A stretch of DNA of 64,000 nucleotides from a virus. Positions 43,272 through 51,867 of the stretch are shown piece after piece. Below the pieces are notes generated by a model. The model made no database searches and was not told the DNA's origin. It worked only from the letters and a program-made list of their open reading frames with translations. How positions within the stretch are numbered: the stretch's first letter is position 1; every line of letters begins with the position of its first letter. The position numbers and the translations under genes are program-made. The stretch covers positions 32,596 to 96,595 of IMG/VR virus record IMGVR_UViG_3300031603_000002; one strand, given 5' to 3'.

Positions 43272-44191
43272 GGCCAGTTGGCCATAGCGGCTGCTTCATC
43301 ACGCAAAAACTTTTTGTAGCCGGCGGCACTTTCCACATCAACTGAAATAGCTGCCGCTGGAATTCTTGAGTATGTCCAAAACGATTTGCCTTTGTACCGC
43401 GACGTGGCAAATTCTGAATCTTCATAAAATTTCGTTCCGGGCAGCAATTTGCTCGTGTCAATTCTAAGAAACGTATAGTCCTCATAGTCGGATGCACTCG
43501 CGTCCGGACCATCATCCTGAAATGAAAAGGAGAGCTCGTCTGCCAATTCAAGACTTTGTGTGACGTATACTCGCGGGGAGTATTGCCGACCTTGTTTAAG
43601 CTTTTCTCCCGACTCGCTGTCTTTCCACTTATCTTCTTCAGTTGCATGCGACGCCTGCCGAGGGATTAATCCCTGTCGCAGGATCTTTTTTACGTCGTGT
43701 GATCTGGTGACGTGATATAGGTGAGATTCTGTTTCACTTACACGGTCGCCATAGTTTCTTTCGAGGTTATAACGAAGTTCTCGGGCAGGTGGTGGCCGAT
43801 GATTTGCAGAAAGAACCGACCATCCATAATTTTTAGATGTTTTTCGAATTATATCGTCTGCACGTTTTTCGACCATCGTTCTAATTGGTCCTGGGCTCAA
43901 AAATTGAGAAATATAAAACTCTATGACAACATATCCTGAGCCTCGATGTTGTTGCGCGATGTGTGACGCGTTCGAAATATCATCACGGACAAACCTTTCT
44001 AGCTTGTCATCATCACGAAGACCTGTCGATCCACGCAGTTTCGCTTTCATTTCACTCTTCGCGTCCGGCTCAGACAAAAGTTTCTTGATTTCTAAATTCA
44101 GGCGCTTTACTAAATGCTCAGCACCGACGGGCTGCATGCGTTTCTCAGCGAGTAATGTTTCACGAATTAATTGACGAAGTGTGTTAGTCAT
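43268..44191 (-). CDS. Tagged ADP-ribosyltransferase-like protein (Alt-like role)
   Basis: 307 residues from the ATG at 44191; a longer frame exists upstream but the leader MTNTLRQLIRETLLAE then K starts here. L-A-E at residues 14-16 is a gp21-type site. Residues 157-178 (HLYHVTRSHDVKKILRQGLI) and 207-218 (RVYVTQSLELAD), the acidic strand YTFLRIDTSKLLPG, and the final SRIPAAAISV resemble the NAD-binding H-x-T type of ADP-ribosyltransferase (Tpt1/DarT-like). T4 packages Alt, an ART with a similar leader, and injects it to modify host RNA polymerase. The catalytic Glu is not assigned. Confidence 0.65.
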   Translation of the reverse strand: MTNTLRQLIRETLLAEKRMQPVGAEHLVKRLNLEIKKLLSEPDAKSEMKAKLRGSTGLRDDDKLERFVRDDISNASHIAQQHRGSGYVVIEFYISQFLSPGPIRTMVEKRADDIIRKTSKNYGWSVLSANHRPPPARELRYNLERNYGDRVSETESHLYHVTRSHDVKKILRQGLIPRQASHATEEDKWKDSESGEKLKQGRQYSPRVYVTQSLELADELSFSFQDDGPDASASDYEDYTFLRIDTSKLLPGTKFYEDSEFATSRYKGKSFWTYSRIPAAAISVDVESAAGYKKFLRDEAAAMANWP

Positions 44192-44196
44192 ATCAT

Positions 44197-44203
44197 TAAA
44201 TAT
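44197..44203 (-). promoter_or_regulatory. ATATTTA-N5-ATG motif for the ART-like gene (minus strand)
   Basis: ATATTTA read on the minus strand, then ATGAT, then the ATG at 44191. No Shine-Dalgarno site. TTACAC is 18 nt upstream of TATTTA and is the complement of the GTGTAA used by the divergent promoter. Confidence 0.5.
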
Positions 44204-44215
44204 CGTGTAGTTCGC

Positions 44216-44244
44216 ACCACGTGTAAATGGCGAAAAAACGTGGT
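44216..44244. repeat. Inverted repeat in a divergent promoter region
   Basis: ACCACGT (44216-44222) and ACGTGGT (44238-44244), a perfect 7-bp inverted repeat with a 15-nt centre. It brackets the space between -35 and -10 of the + strand promoter and lies upstream of the ART-like gene, so it could be an operator. Confidence 0.4.
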
Positions 44245-44249
44245 ATAAT
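44221..44249 (+). promoter_or_regulatory. GTGTAA-class promoter
   Basis: GTGTAA (44221-44226), 17 nt, TATAAT (44244-44249), with TGG before the -10 box. Drives the + strand genes from 44307. Confidence 0.6.
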
Positions 44250-44306
44250 ATGAACACGAGGCGTTCACACGTCGAGGACAATAAAACTCAACGGAGGGAT
44301 GATTAT

Positions 44307-44609
44307 ATGACTGCTGAGCACTGTATCACAAAGTTTCGAGAATGTGTGGAAGTCGGTGAATATGTTTCTGCCATACGCGTTTGGGCGGGATTGACTGGAA
44401 AGCTTTCTAGCGGCGCCGCGGAACCTTCAGATCGTAAACTCATCGTTGCTGTTCACGCTGCAATTCGTGTTGAGCTTGTGAATCTCATCGACGCAGCTAG
44501 AAAACCTCAGAATGCGCCGCAGCAGTATGATCGTTCCGGGTTGGATCTCCTGAAAGTGGCAATCGAGACAGGAGACTACAGTGAAACATCGCCAAGCAAA
44601 AAAGATTGA
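44307..44609 (+). CDS. Hypothetical protein, possibly early
   Basis: 100 residues from the ATG at 44307, which has ACGGAGGGA upstream; a longer frame from 44250 would start almost on the promoter. Helical (ITKFRECVEVGEYVSAIRVW; KLIVAVHAAIRVELVNLID). No family recognised. Confidence 0.55.
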   Translation: MTAEHCITKFRECVEVGEYVSAIRVWAGLTGKLSSGAAEPSDRKLIVAVHAAIRVELVNLIDAARKPQNAPQQYDRSGLDLLKVAIETGDYSETSPSKKD

Positions 44610-44820
44610 GAAAAACGCCTTTGACACGACCTGCACTCAATACAAGATCCACACGCTCAACGCTGCATATCGTCACCTGGGCTATGCCCTTCATGTTGTC
44701 GCGACTAATTTCGGTTTGCAACATCGTTGGTTTGAAAAAGGTCGCGATGCATTTGGGTATCGCTACGGTAAAAACCCATACGATTTATACCTGAAAAGGA
44801 AGAAAGATGAAAACCGGTGA
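44581..44820 (+). CDS. Small basic hypothetical protein
   Basis: 79 residues, GTG start after CAGGAGA. Basic and aromatic (KIHTLNAAYRHLGYALHVVA; YDLYLKRKKDENR). Overlaps both neighbours. Confidence 0.5.
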   Translation: MKHRQAKKIEKNAFDTTCTQYKIHTLNAAYRHLGYALHVVATNFGLQHRWFEKGRDAFGYRYGKNPYDLYLKRKKDENR

Positions 44821-45088
44821 TTTGGTTTGGGTAGCGAGAACACGACCGTACGGGCAAGCAACTCCTGCGAATCCCGAGTTTTATCTCGAGGGTCCGGTTT
44901 TGCTTATGGAACCCGTTGATAATTGGTCCGTGAGCTCGTTGAGCAACAAGCGTACAGGAGGGCCAGGCTTCAACGTTTTATACGACGGCAAAATTGGGTG
45001 TGTCTCATATGAAGATGTGTTTATGACAAAAGCCGAGGGTGATGAATGGGCTGATGCACCTATCGGCGATAAAATTGAGTTCCTCTAA
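44807..45088 (+). CDS. Small protein with GDLVW motif
   Basis: 93 residues. MKTGDLVWVARTRPYGQATP, strands LEGPVLLMEPVDNWSV and FNVLYDGKIGCVSYEDVFMT. The same kind of small barrel as at 28855 and 42948. Good AAAGGAA ribosome site. Unknown function. Confidence 0.55.
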   Translation: MKTGDLVWVARTRPYGQATPANPEFYLEGPVLLMEPVDNWSVSSLSNKRTGGPGFNVLYDGKIGCVSYEDVFMTKAEGDEWADAPIGDKIEFL

Positions 45089-45099
45089 AGGAGAATGAA

Positions 45100-45537
45100 A
45101 TGAAAACGTGGCAAGAAAAATCGAAAGAAGCAATGAAGGCCGACTGGAAAATGGTCTGGCAAGGATGCCTGGTTAGGGACTTGACGACTGGTTATTGGCG
45201 CCGAGTCATTACCGTTTACTGTCCAAACATGAATGATTGGCATTTCCTCGGGATCAAAGCAGGGTGCGGACAAGTTCATGACAAGCAAACCGATGTGTAT
45301 CTCGACCTTGTTGACGAGGGAACGGTCGGCTGTATTCAGCGTGCCGTCGAGGGTGCTTGTAATTACTACGAGCTTGATTTGTCGTGGAAGAAAACACATC
45401 GGCCCGATATGTGGACTGTTTCAATTGTCAAGAATGAGATGACGTTTTATTCAAAAACAGTGAAAGCGACTGATGAAGCGGCCCTCGGCATCTTGGCACT
45501 GGATGCCCTAACATGGGTCCGTGGATATGAGGAATAG
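45100..45537 (+). CDS. Hypothetical protein
   Basis: 145 residues, mixed alpha/beta with several Trp and Cys (DWKMVWQGCLVRDLTTGYWR; GCGQVHDKQTDVYLDLV). AAAGGAGAA upstream. No family recognised. Confidence 0.55.
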   Translation: MKTWQEKSKEAMKADWKMVWQGCLVRDLTTGYWRRVITVYCPNMNDWHFLGIKAGCGQVHDKQTDVYLDLVDEGTVGCIQRAVEGACNYYELDLSWKKTHRPDMWTVSIVKNEMTFYSKTVKATDEAALGILALDALTWVRGYEE

Positions 45538-45540
45538 GAA

Positions 45541-45780
45541 ATGAACACTGACAGAATCATTACATTGGTTATTTGCACAGTGATTGCGTGCGGAGCCTCC
45601 TATAACGTTGGGGAAGCCAGAGGTATTACTCAAGGCAAATACGAAGTTGACTGCTACGAAAAAGTGCATAAAACTCGCGCAGCGCTTATCAAAGTAAACG
45701 AGTCACCGTGCCTCATTGAAAAGATTGAGTATGATGCATGTAAGAAAGTAGAGGCATTGATGAAAAACATAAAACAATAG
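45541..45780 (+). CDS. Small membrane-anchored or exported protein
   Basis: 79 residues. A hydrophobic N-terminus (IITLVICTVIACGASYNVG) could be a signal peptide or anchor; the rest has four Cys in a charged context. AGGAA upstream. Unknown; a periplasmic or envelope role is inferred. Confidence 0.5.
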   Translation: MNTDRIITLVICTVIACGASYNVGEARGITQGKYEVDCYEKVHKTRAALIKVNESPCLIEKIEYDACKKVEALMKNIKQ

Positions 45781-45786
45781 AAAAGG

Positions 45787-45814
45787 TTGAGTGTCCATGA
45801 ATGTTACCTATACT
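45787..45814 (+). promoter_or_regulatory. Promoter giving a leaderless endonuclease mRNA
   Basis: TTGAGT (45787-45792), 16 nt, TATACT (45809-45814). Seven bases follow before the ATG at 45822; read as ATACTTA-N5-ATG it fits the leaderless pattern. Confidence 0.5.
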
Positions 45815-45821
45815 TAGACAC

Positions 45822-46733
45822 ATGAAGATATACACCAAAACATGCCAAGTTTGCGATTGCAAATTTGAAACGAAGAACGGGACAGTGAAAACCTGCGGGA
45901 AAACCTGTAGTTACAAGCTTAGGAACAAAACCAGGCACACTAAACATGAACCAATTGAGAAGGTGTGCCTGGTTTGCTCTGGAACGTTCCAAGACACCAG
46001 CAAAAAGAAACAGGTGTCCAAATGTTTTCCGTGCGTCCAGGACGGAATGGTGGCCACCAGAAGGGCAAATGGAAGCTATGTCCGGACTGACGAGCAGAAT
46101 GCGAAACTTAGTGCATCGCTAAATAAGATGTATGCAGCCGGAATCGGGTTTGTGTCTGATGAAGCAAAAGAGAGGATGTCGAAAGACTTAGCGGCTCGCT
46201 GGAAAACCGAAGAATTCAGAACAAAGGTGAAACAAGGATATTTGGAAAACCATGGTGTCGAGCACTGGACGAAAACACCTGAAGCTCGCAAACTTGCAAG
46301 CACCCGAAGTAAAGGATATCGGCACTCTGAAGAAACAAAACGAAAAATGAGAATATCGGCCTCAAAACGTATCCGTGAAGGCAGGAACAAACATTCATTT
46401 TTTGGCCGCGGGGGAACCCGTGAGGATCTAGGGTTGTATGTTCGAAGCAGTTGGGAAGCTAACTTCGCACGTTACTTGGCTCATGAAGGAAAAGTATTTG
46501 AATATGAACCTGACAGTTTCACGCTTGAAAGTGGAAGAACATACACACCGGATTTCAAAGTTGGTGATTTGTATTACGAAGTGAAGGGTTGGTGGACACC
46601 CAGGGCGAAAGAAAAGTTTGCTGAATTTAGGGTGCAATACCCTGAAGTAAAAATTGAAATAGTCGATGAATCTGCGTATAATGATCTTTGTGGACGATAC
46701 TCATCCACAATACAACACTGGGAATCTAAATGA
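45822..46733 (+). CDS. Homing endonuclease with PD-(D/E)XK nuclease domain
   Basis: 303 residues from the ATG at 45822 (an ATG at 45801 is upstream of the predicted transcript). Two Cys-rich zinc sites (CQVCDCKF ... CGKTCS; CLVCSGTF ... CFPC) are followed by NUMOD-like helices (HSEETKRKMRISASKRIREG). The C-terminal domain has SSWEANFARYLAHEG, TYTPDFKVGDLYYEVKGWW: a PD-(D/E)XK core with Asp near residue 240 and E-x-K near residue 252. Free-standing, with its own promoter, placed before the polymerase gene, which is a usual target for homing. Confidence 0.75.
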   Translation: MKIYTKTCQVCDCKFETKNGTVKTCGKTCSYKLRNKTRHTKHEPIEKVCLVCSGTFQDTSKKKQVSKCFPCVQDGMVATRRANGSYVRTDEQNAKLSASLNKMYAAGIGFVSDEAKERMSKDLAARWKTEEFRTKVKQGYLENHGVEHWTKTPEARKLASTRSKGYRHSEETKRKMRISASKRIREGRNKHSFFGRGGTREDLGLYVRSSWEANFARYLAHEGKVFEYEPDSFTLESGRTYTPDFKVGDLYYEVKGWWTPRAKEKFAEFRVQYPEVKIEIVDESAYNDLCGRYSSTIQHWESK

Positions 46734-49700
46734 CAGGTATTCTAACTCCTCCGGATCGCTTTGTGTCTATACACGGCCATTCCGATTTTTCGCCGTATGA
46801 CGGTCTAGGGCACCCCAGCCAACACATTGACTTCTGTTTGTCGAACGAGCTGGACGCCTGGACACTGACAGATCATGGCAATGGCAACGGGCTGGCACAT
46901 GCTCATGCACATGCTAAAAAGCTAAAGAAACAGGGCAGGAACTATCGTCAAATCTACGGCGTTGAGTTCTACTTTGTCCCGTCTCTAAAAGAATGGGCAA
47001 CAAACCGTGCCGCTCAAAAAGACGCAAAAAAGGTGGGACGTGAAGATACTGATAAGGAAGCCGGCCTTGTAGTTGAAGATGTGGCCGAATCCCGCGTGGA
47101 CATTTCAGGTTTCAATGTAAACCGTCGCCACCACCTCGTTGTCATTGCAAAAAACGCAACCGGTCTTTCGAACCTATTCACATTGGTGAAGCGCTCTTTC
47201 ATGGAGGGGTTCTACAGGTTTCCACGAATTGACTATGAGATGCTGAAGGAGCACGGCGAAGGCCTTGTAGTTTCTACGGCATGCGTCTCAGGTCGCCCAG
47301 CAGGCATCATTTTCCAGGAGTTTCCTGATACAAAGTTCATGGGGTTGAATCCCGGACTTGTTGACGACGCAAAATTGCGTGGTAAGATCGTTGGAAATAT
47401 CGAGAACATGATTGACCGCTTCACAGACTGTGTGGGTGTTGACAACTTCTTCTTGGAATTGCAGTTCAATGAGCTCGGGGCGCAGGACCTAACAAACCGT
47501 TGTGTTCTTGATGCTGCTAAAAAGACAGGAACCCGCTTGATTTCGACCGCTGATTCTCACTTTCCTGGTCCTGACCTTTGGAAGGCTCGTGAGATTTATC
47601 GCAATTTGCTTCCCGGCCGGATGAAGGTTGGCGAAGAGATTAAATTGCCCGAGCGTGAAGATATGAAGACCATGCTTTACCCGAAGAACGCAAAACAAAT
47701 GTGGGACGAATACCTGAAGTGTCGTGACAAGTATGACTGGTATGAAGGAACAGAAGATCTGGTTCGTGGTTCCATTGAGAACGGCCACGATGTTGCATGG
47801 CAAATGTGCGACGAGGTCTGGTTCGACACATCAGCCAAATTGCCATCATTCGATAGACCTGAAAAATCAGCATTCGACCAGCTCCGAGATAACGTGAAGC
47901 AGGCTTTGGTTGATGAAGGCCTGTCGAAAGACAAGGTTTACGTCGCCAGAGCGTTGTCAGAGTTAAGCGACATCAAGTTCCTAGGCTTTGAAAACTACTT
48001 CTTGACGCTACAGAAGGTGATGCATCTCGCTGAGCAAAAGACATTGATGGGTGCAGGACGTGGTTCTGGCGCCGGTTCATTGGTGAATTACCTTCTGGGC
48101 ATCACCCATGTTGACCCAATCCCGCATGGCTTGCTTTGGAGCAGGTTCCTTGGGCGTCACCGTGTCGGTTGGCCTGACATCGATGTTGACGCTGGAGACC
48201 GTGATGAGCTGATTTTCGCAGCCCGAGAACTGTTCGGCGACGACTCAGTAATCCCAGTCTCGAACTTCAATACACTGAAATTGAAATCGCTGGTCAAGGA
48301 TGTTTCGAAGTTCTTCGGTGTCCCATTCACTGAAGTCAATGCGGTCACAGGACCATTGGAGAAAGAGGTCGAGCGGAAATCACGTGATCCGAATATGGAG
48401 AAGTCCATGTTTGTGCTCAAGCATGATGATTGCATGAAGTACTCAAAAGCATATAAAGCGTTCATGGAGAAATATCCTGATGTCGAGAGTAACATCAAGG
48501 CTCTCTTCATGATGAATCGATCTGTTGGTCGCCATGCAGGTGGTGTTCTGATTTGTCCTGAATTGGAAAAGTCGATGCCGCTAATCAAGGTCCGCGGAGA
48601 GCTTCAAACGCCATGGACTGAAGGTGTAAACATTCGGAACCTTGAAGAGAACGGGTTCTTGAAATTCGACTTCCTCGGTCTCAAGCAAATGAAAATGGTG
48701 GAGAGTTGTATTCGACGAATCCTGAAAAAGGAAACTGGGAAAGCTCCAACATTCCTTGAAATCAAGGCATTCTATGATGACAAACTCAACTGTCGATACG
48801 TGAAACCTGATGATACCACTGTCTTCGACAACGTGTATAAGCAAGGTAAGTGGCCAGGCATCTTCCAGTTTACATCAAGCGGAGCCCGCAAGTTCTGCAA
48901 AGATGCCCAGGTCAATAATGTGACCGAGTTGGCGGCCGTGACTGCAATTTATCGTCCTGGTCCGCTAAAAGCCAATGTGCATAAGGATTATGTGAAAGCT
49001 AAGGGAAACCCTGCAGCACAGGTCTACGATCATCCTGTTATTAAGGAGGTCTTGGAGGAAACGTGCGGCTTCATTGTGTTTCAGGAGAGTTTCATGCTCT
49101 TGGCTGTCAAACTTGCTGGATTTACCGAAGGTGAGTCTGATAAGATGCGGAAAACGCTGGTGAAGAAGGACCTGACGTCATTAGGTTCGAAAACATCTGA
49201 GAAGGCAATCCTTGAAAAGAAATTCGTGGATGGTTGTATTGAGAAAAGTGGCATGCCTCGCAAGAAAGCGCAGGACTTGTTTGATAAGATTGCGTACTTC
49301 TCATTGTACGGTTTCAACAAGTCACATGCAATTGCGTATGCCATCGATTCGTATTACGGAGCATGGTTGCTGACCCACTATGAGAAGGAATGGCTGGCAA
49401 CTGTCCTTGAAACAGAGAATGGCAGCCCGAAGGGTCTTTCGAAGGCGCTGGCTGAAATCAAGGAGCTCGGACATGCAATCGCGAAGGTCGATGTGAACTA
49501 TTCAGACTTCGAGTGGACATTTGCTGAGGCTGCAGGTGCTTTCGTGCCTCCGATGGCAGCAGTAAAGGGTATTGGTAAGGTCGCCATGCGTGAGATTATC
49601 AGCCAACGGCCATTCAAAACGCTTGATGCACTATTCTTCGATGAGGATGGCAACTGGAAACTGAGCAAGGCTAACAAAACAGCCTTGAAAGCACTCTGCA

Positions 49701-50287
49701 AAATTGAAGCCATGGATTCATTGGAAGATATTCACAATGGATCAGTTCTAAACTACAGGCAACTACTGTTTGCGCTCACTGACGACAAGAATTACATCAA
49801 ACTCAAGCGTGGCAACCTGGGAATGACGACGGCAGCAATCAAAAAGGCAAATAAGCTTGGAGAGGTGCCACCATTGTTCCTGGAAACTGAATTGGCCCGG
49901 TTCGCTGACATCAACGATTGGACTCGAGCTGAAAAGGTTGAAATGTCATACGAGTTAACGGCAGCAGCTAACACCGAGTTGCTGTTTCCACCCAAACTCA
50001 TGGCACATCTTGAATCAAAAGGTATCCCAAAGCTGCATGACATTCCACAAGGCCATGAGGGCATCGGCTGGATGTGTATTGAGACGATTCAGCGTAAGAA
50101 AACGAAGAATGGAAAGGCGTTCATGCGTTGCCGTGTGATTGATAATGAATCACGAATTGCATGGTTGCGTGTCTGGGGCAAAGAAAAGACAAAAGTCGAG
50201 CCGTATACATTATGGTTGGCGTATACCAAGCACGACGCTGACTGGGGACACTCCACGGCAGCATACAAAATGAAGCAAATTCTGTAG
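46730..50287 (+). CDS. DNA polymerase III alpha-type (family C) replicative polymerase
   Basis: 1185 residues, the usual DnaE length. The N-terminal PHP domain has SIHGHSDFSPYDGL and LTDHGNGNGLAHA. The palm has GAGRGSGAGSLVNYLLGI and the catalytic pair in WPDIDVDAGDRDEL near residue 480, with the third Asp in FLKFDFLGLKQ near residue 646. The later FNKSHAIAYA and the helix-hairpin-helix/OB region follow. It is probably the main replicase. No separate proofreading gene was recognised here. Overlaps the homing gene by 4 bp. Confidence 0.92.
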   Translation: MTGILTPPDRFVSIHGHSDFSPYDGLGHPSQHIDFCLSNELDAWTLTDHGNGNGLAHAHAHAKKLKKQGRNYRQIYGVEFYFVPSLKEWATNRAAQKDAKKVGREDTDKEAGLVVEDVAESRVDISGFNVNRRHHLVVIAKNATGLSNLFTLVKRSFMEGFYRFPRIDYEMLKEHGEGLVVSTACVSGRPAGIIFQEFPDTKFMGLNPGLVDDAKLRGKIVGNIENMIDRFTDCVGVDNFFLELQFNELGAQDLTNRCVLDAAKKTGTRLISTADSHFPGPDLWKAREIYRNLLPGRMKVGEEIKLPEREDMKTMLYPKNAKQMWDEYLKCRDKYDWYEGTEDLVRGSIENGHDVAWQMCDEVWFDTSAKLPSFDRPEKSAFDQLRDNVKQALVDEGLSKDKVYVARALSELSDIKFLGFENYFLTLQKVMHLAEQKTLMGAGRGSGAGSLVNYLLGITHVDPIPHGLLWSRFLGRHRVGWPDIDVDAGDRDELIFAARELFGDDSVIPVSNFNTLKLKSLVKDVSKFFGVPFTEVNAVTGPLEKEVERKSRDPNMEKSMFVLKHDDCMKYSKAYKAFMEKYPDVESNIKALFMMNRSVGRHAGGVLICPELEKSMPLIKVRGELQTPWTEGVNIRNLEENGFLKFDFLGLKQMKMVESCIRRILKKETGKAPTFLEIKAFYDDKLNCRYVKPDDTTVFDNVYKQGKWPGIFQFTSSGARKFCKDAQVNNVTELAAVTAIYRPGPLKANVHKDYVKAKGNPAAQVYDHPVIKEVLEETCGFIVFQESFMLLAVKLAGFTEGESDKMRKTLVKKDLTSLGSKTSEKAILEKKFVDGCIEKSGMPRKKAQDLFDKIAYFSLYGFNKSHAIAYAIDSYYGAWLLTHYEKEWLATVLETENGSPKGLSKALAEIKELGHAIAKVDVNYSDFEWTFAEAAGAFVPPMAAVKGIGKVAMREIISQRPFKTLDALFFDEDGNWKLSKANKTALKALCKIEAMDSLEDIHNGSVLNYRQLLFALTDDKNYIKLKRGNLGMTTAAIKKANKLGEVPPLFLETELARFADINDWTRAEKVEMSYELTAAANTELLFPPKLMAHLESKGIPKLHDIPQGHEGIGWMCIETIQRKKTKNGKAFMRCRVIDNESRIAWLRVWGKEKTKVEPYTLWLAYTKHDADWGHSTAAYKMKQIL

Positions 50288-50294
50288 GAATACT

Positions 50295-51296
50295 ATGAAG
50301 CAAATTAAAAAAGCCCTGGTGACGGGCGGGCTGGGATTTATTGGATCACACCTTGTAAGAGAGTTATATGTAAAGGGCTGGACGGTTACCATCGTCGATG
50401 ATTTTTCGGCAGGAACACCATACAACCTCGCTGATAAAGAAGTCGAGTATAGGGTAGTACTGCCATCGATGATACGCCAGTTTCGAGATCAGCTTCCTGA
50501 CTTTAATGACGTGCTAGTTTTGAATGGTGATTTTGCTCACAGGCAGGTTCTCCGGGAGTTAGTGACGGGAGATTACACACATGTGTTTCACCTCGCCGCG
50601 AATCCAAGGGTAGAATATTCTGTTGAGCACCCAGTGGAGACGACTGAAACGAACGTCATGAAGACCGTGAAGCTTCTCGACGCATGCCGCAAAGCAAACT
50701 TGGAGCGGTTTGTCTTTGCATCATCATCATCTGTTTACGGCGATCATGACAGCACATGGTATGATGAACGAGATGCATGTGAACCGGTCAGTCCGTATGG
50801 TCTCCAGAAACTCGTCTGCGAACAGTTCATAAAGCTGTATGCAAACCTGTACGACTTCCCAACGGTAGCACTCAGGTTCTTCAATGTATACGGCCCAGCG
50901 AGAGCTGATGGTACGAAATACATGACAGCCATCACAGCATGGGTTGATGCAATTGCAACTGGGAAGCCATTACGGCTTGATGGGGACGGCACCCAAACAC
51001 GAGATCTGGTATATGTCGACGATGTTGTCGGTACCATGATAGCAGTTGCGATCCGGAAATCACCACCAAGGTTTACGTGTCTCAACGTGGGCACAGGACA
51101 ATCTGTTTCTAGCAATGAAATCTTGAAGATATTGAAAAAGCATTGTCCAGGGATTATAATCAATAAGTCACCTCCTCGTCGCGGAGACGTGAAGCATACA
51201 TGCGCTGGAACCATTCGGCTCCGTAATGTATGGGATGTCAAAACGACAGTTGAGCAAGGGCTCGAGAAGATATTGAAACTAAAAGGACTAATTTGA
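50295..51296 (+). CDS. NAD-dependent sugar epimerase/dehydratase
   Basis: 333 residues, extended SDR fold. ALVTGGLGFIGSHLVRELY at residues 8-26 is the NAD loop, FASSSSVYGDH is the Ser motif, and YGLQKLVCEQF (near residue 167) carries the Y-x3-K pair. The C-terminal part has LDGDGTQTRDLVYVDDVV, typical of UDP-glucose 4-epimerase and relatives. It may alter a host surface sugar or supply a sugar for phage DNA or virion. No glycosyltransferase is seen nearby. Confidence 0.82.
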   Translation: MKQIKKALVTGGLGFIGSHLVRELYVKGWTVTIVDDFSAGTPYNLADKEVEYRVVLPSMIRQFRDQLPDFNDVLVLNGDFAHRQVLRELVTGDYTHVFHLAANPRVEYSVEHPVETTETNVMKTVKLLDACRKANLERFVFASSSSVYGDHDSTWYDERDACEPVSPYGLQKLVCEQFIKLYANLYDFPTVALRFFNVYGPARADGTKYMTAITAWVDAIATGKPLRLDGDGTQTRDLVYVDDVVGTMIAVAIRKSPPRFTCLNVGTGQSVSSNEILKILKKHCPGIIINKSPPRRGDVKHTCAGTIRLRNVWDVKTTVEQGLEKILKLKGLI

Positions 51297-51850
51297 GCAA
51301 CGTAAGGAACCCGAAATTTGTATTGTATGTAGGCCCCATGTTTGGTGGGAAAACCTCATGGATGCTGGCAGCAATTGACAGGGCGAAATACCAGTCTAGA
51401 ACAGTCGCCGCGTTCAAGCCGAAAATGGATCATCGCTATACAATTGACAAGATTGTGACGCACGGAGGTGCTGAGGTACCGGCTATGTGTGTGAGTACCG
51501 GCGAAGAGATTTTAGGACTCAGCGCAGGTGCAGACGTGATTGCCGTCGATGAGGCCTTCATGATCGATGGTGCTGCAGACGCTCTCATCAAGCTGTTCAA
51601 GTCTGGGAAAGATGTATACGTATCATCGATCCAGTTGTCGTCAACAGGCGAACCATTTGATGAAATACAGAAAATGTTTCCATGGGCAACTGCGGTCGAG
51701 GTATGCCCTGCAGTTTGTCCAATTTCCGGTGCTGATGCGTTCTACACGATCGCGACGGTCGAAGGCTTAGATAAAATCCATGTGGGTGGAGAAGAAGTGT
51801 ACTCACCAAGATGCCACGAACATACATTTTTTATGAATGGCGATGAGTAA
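51293..51850 (+). CDS. Thymidine kinase (type II/TK1-like)
   Basis: 185 residues, TTG start overlapping the epimerase stop (TTGA), with AAAGGA upstream. YVGPMFGGKTSWML near residue 12 is the P-loop; VIAVDEAFMIDG holds the Asp-Glu; VSSIQLSSTGEPF is the next strand. The C-terminal lasso has CPAVCPISG and SPRCHEH, a zinc site. Makes dTMP from thymidine, joining ThyX-like and kinase genes in dTTP supply. Confidence 0.85.
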   Translation: MSNVRNPKFVLYVGPMFGGKTSWMLAAIDRAKYQSRTVAAFKPKMDHRYTIDKIVTHGGAEVPAMCVSTGEEILGLSAGADVIAVDEAFMIDGAADALIKLFKSGKDVYVSSIQLSSTGEPFDEIQKMFPWATAVEVCPAVCPISGADAFYTIATVEGLDKIHVGGEEVYSPRCHEHTFFMNGDE

Positions 51851-51867
51851 ACAAAAGGGGAATAAGA

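Noticed and set aside
44192-44281. Extended start of the ART-like protein at 44281 (minus strand)
   Set aside because: It would read through the divergent promoter and inverted repeat, and the packaging leader begins at 44191.
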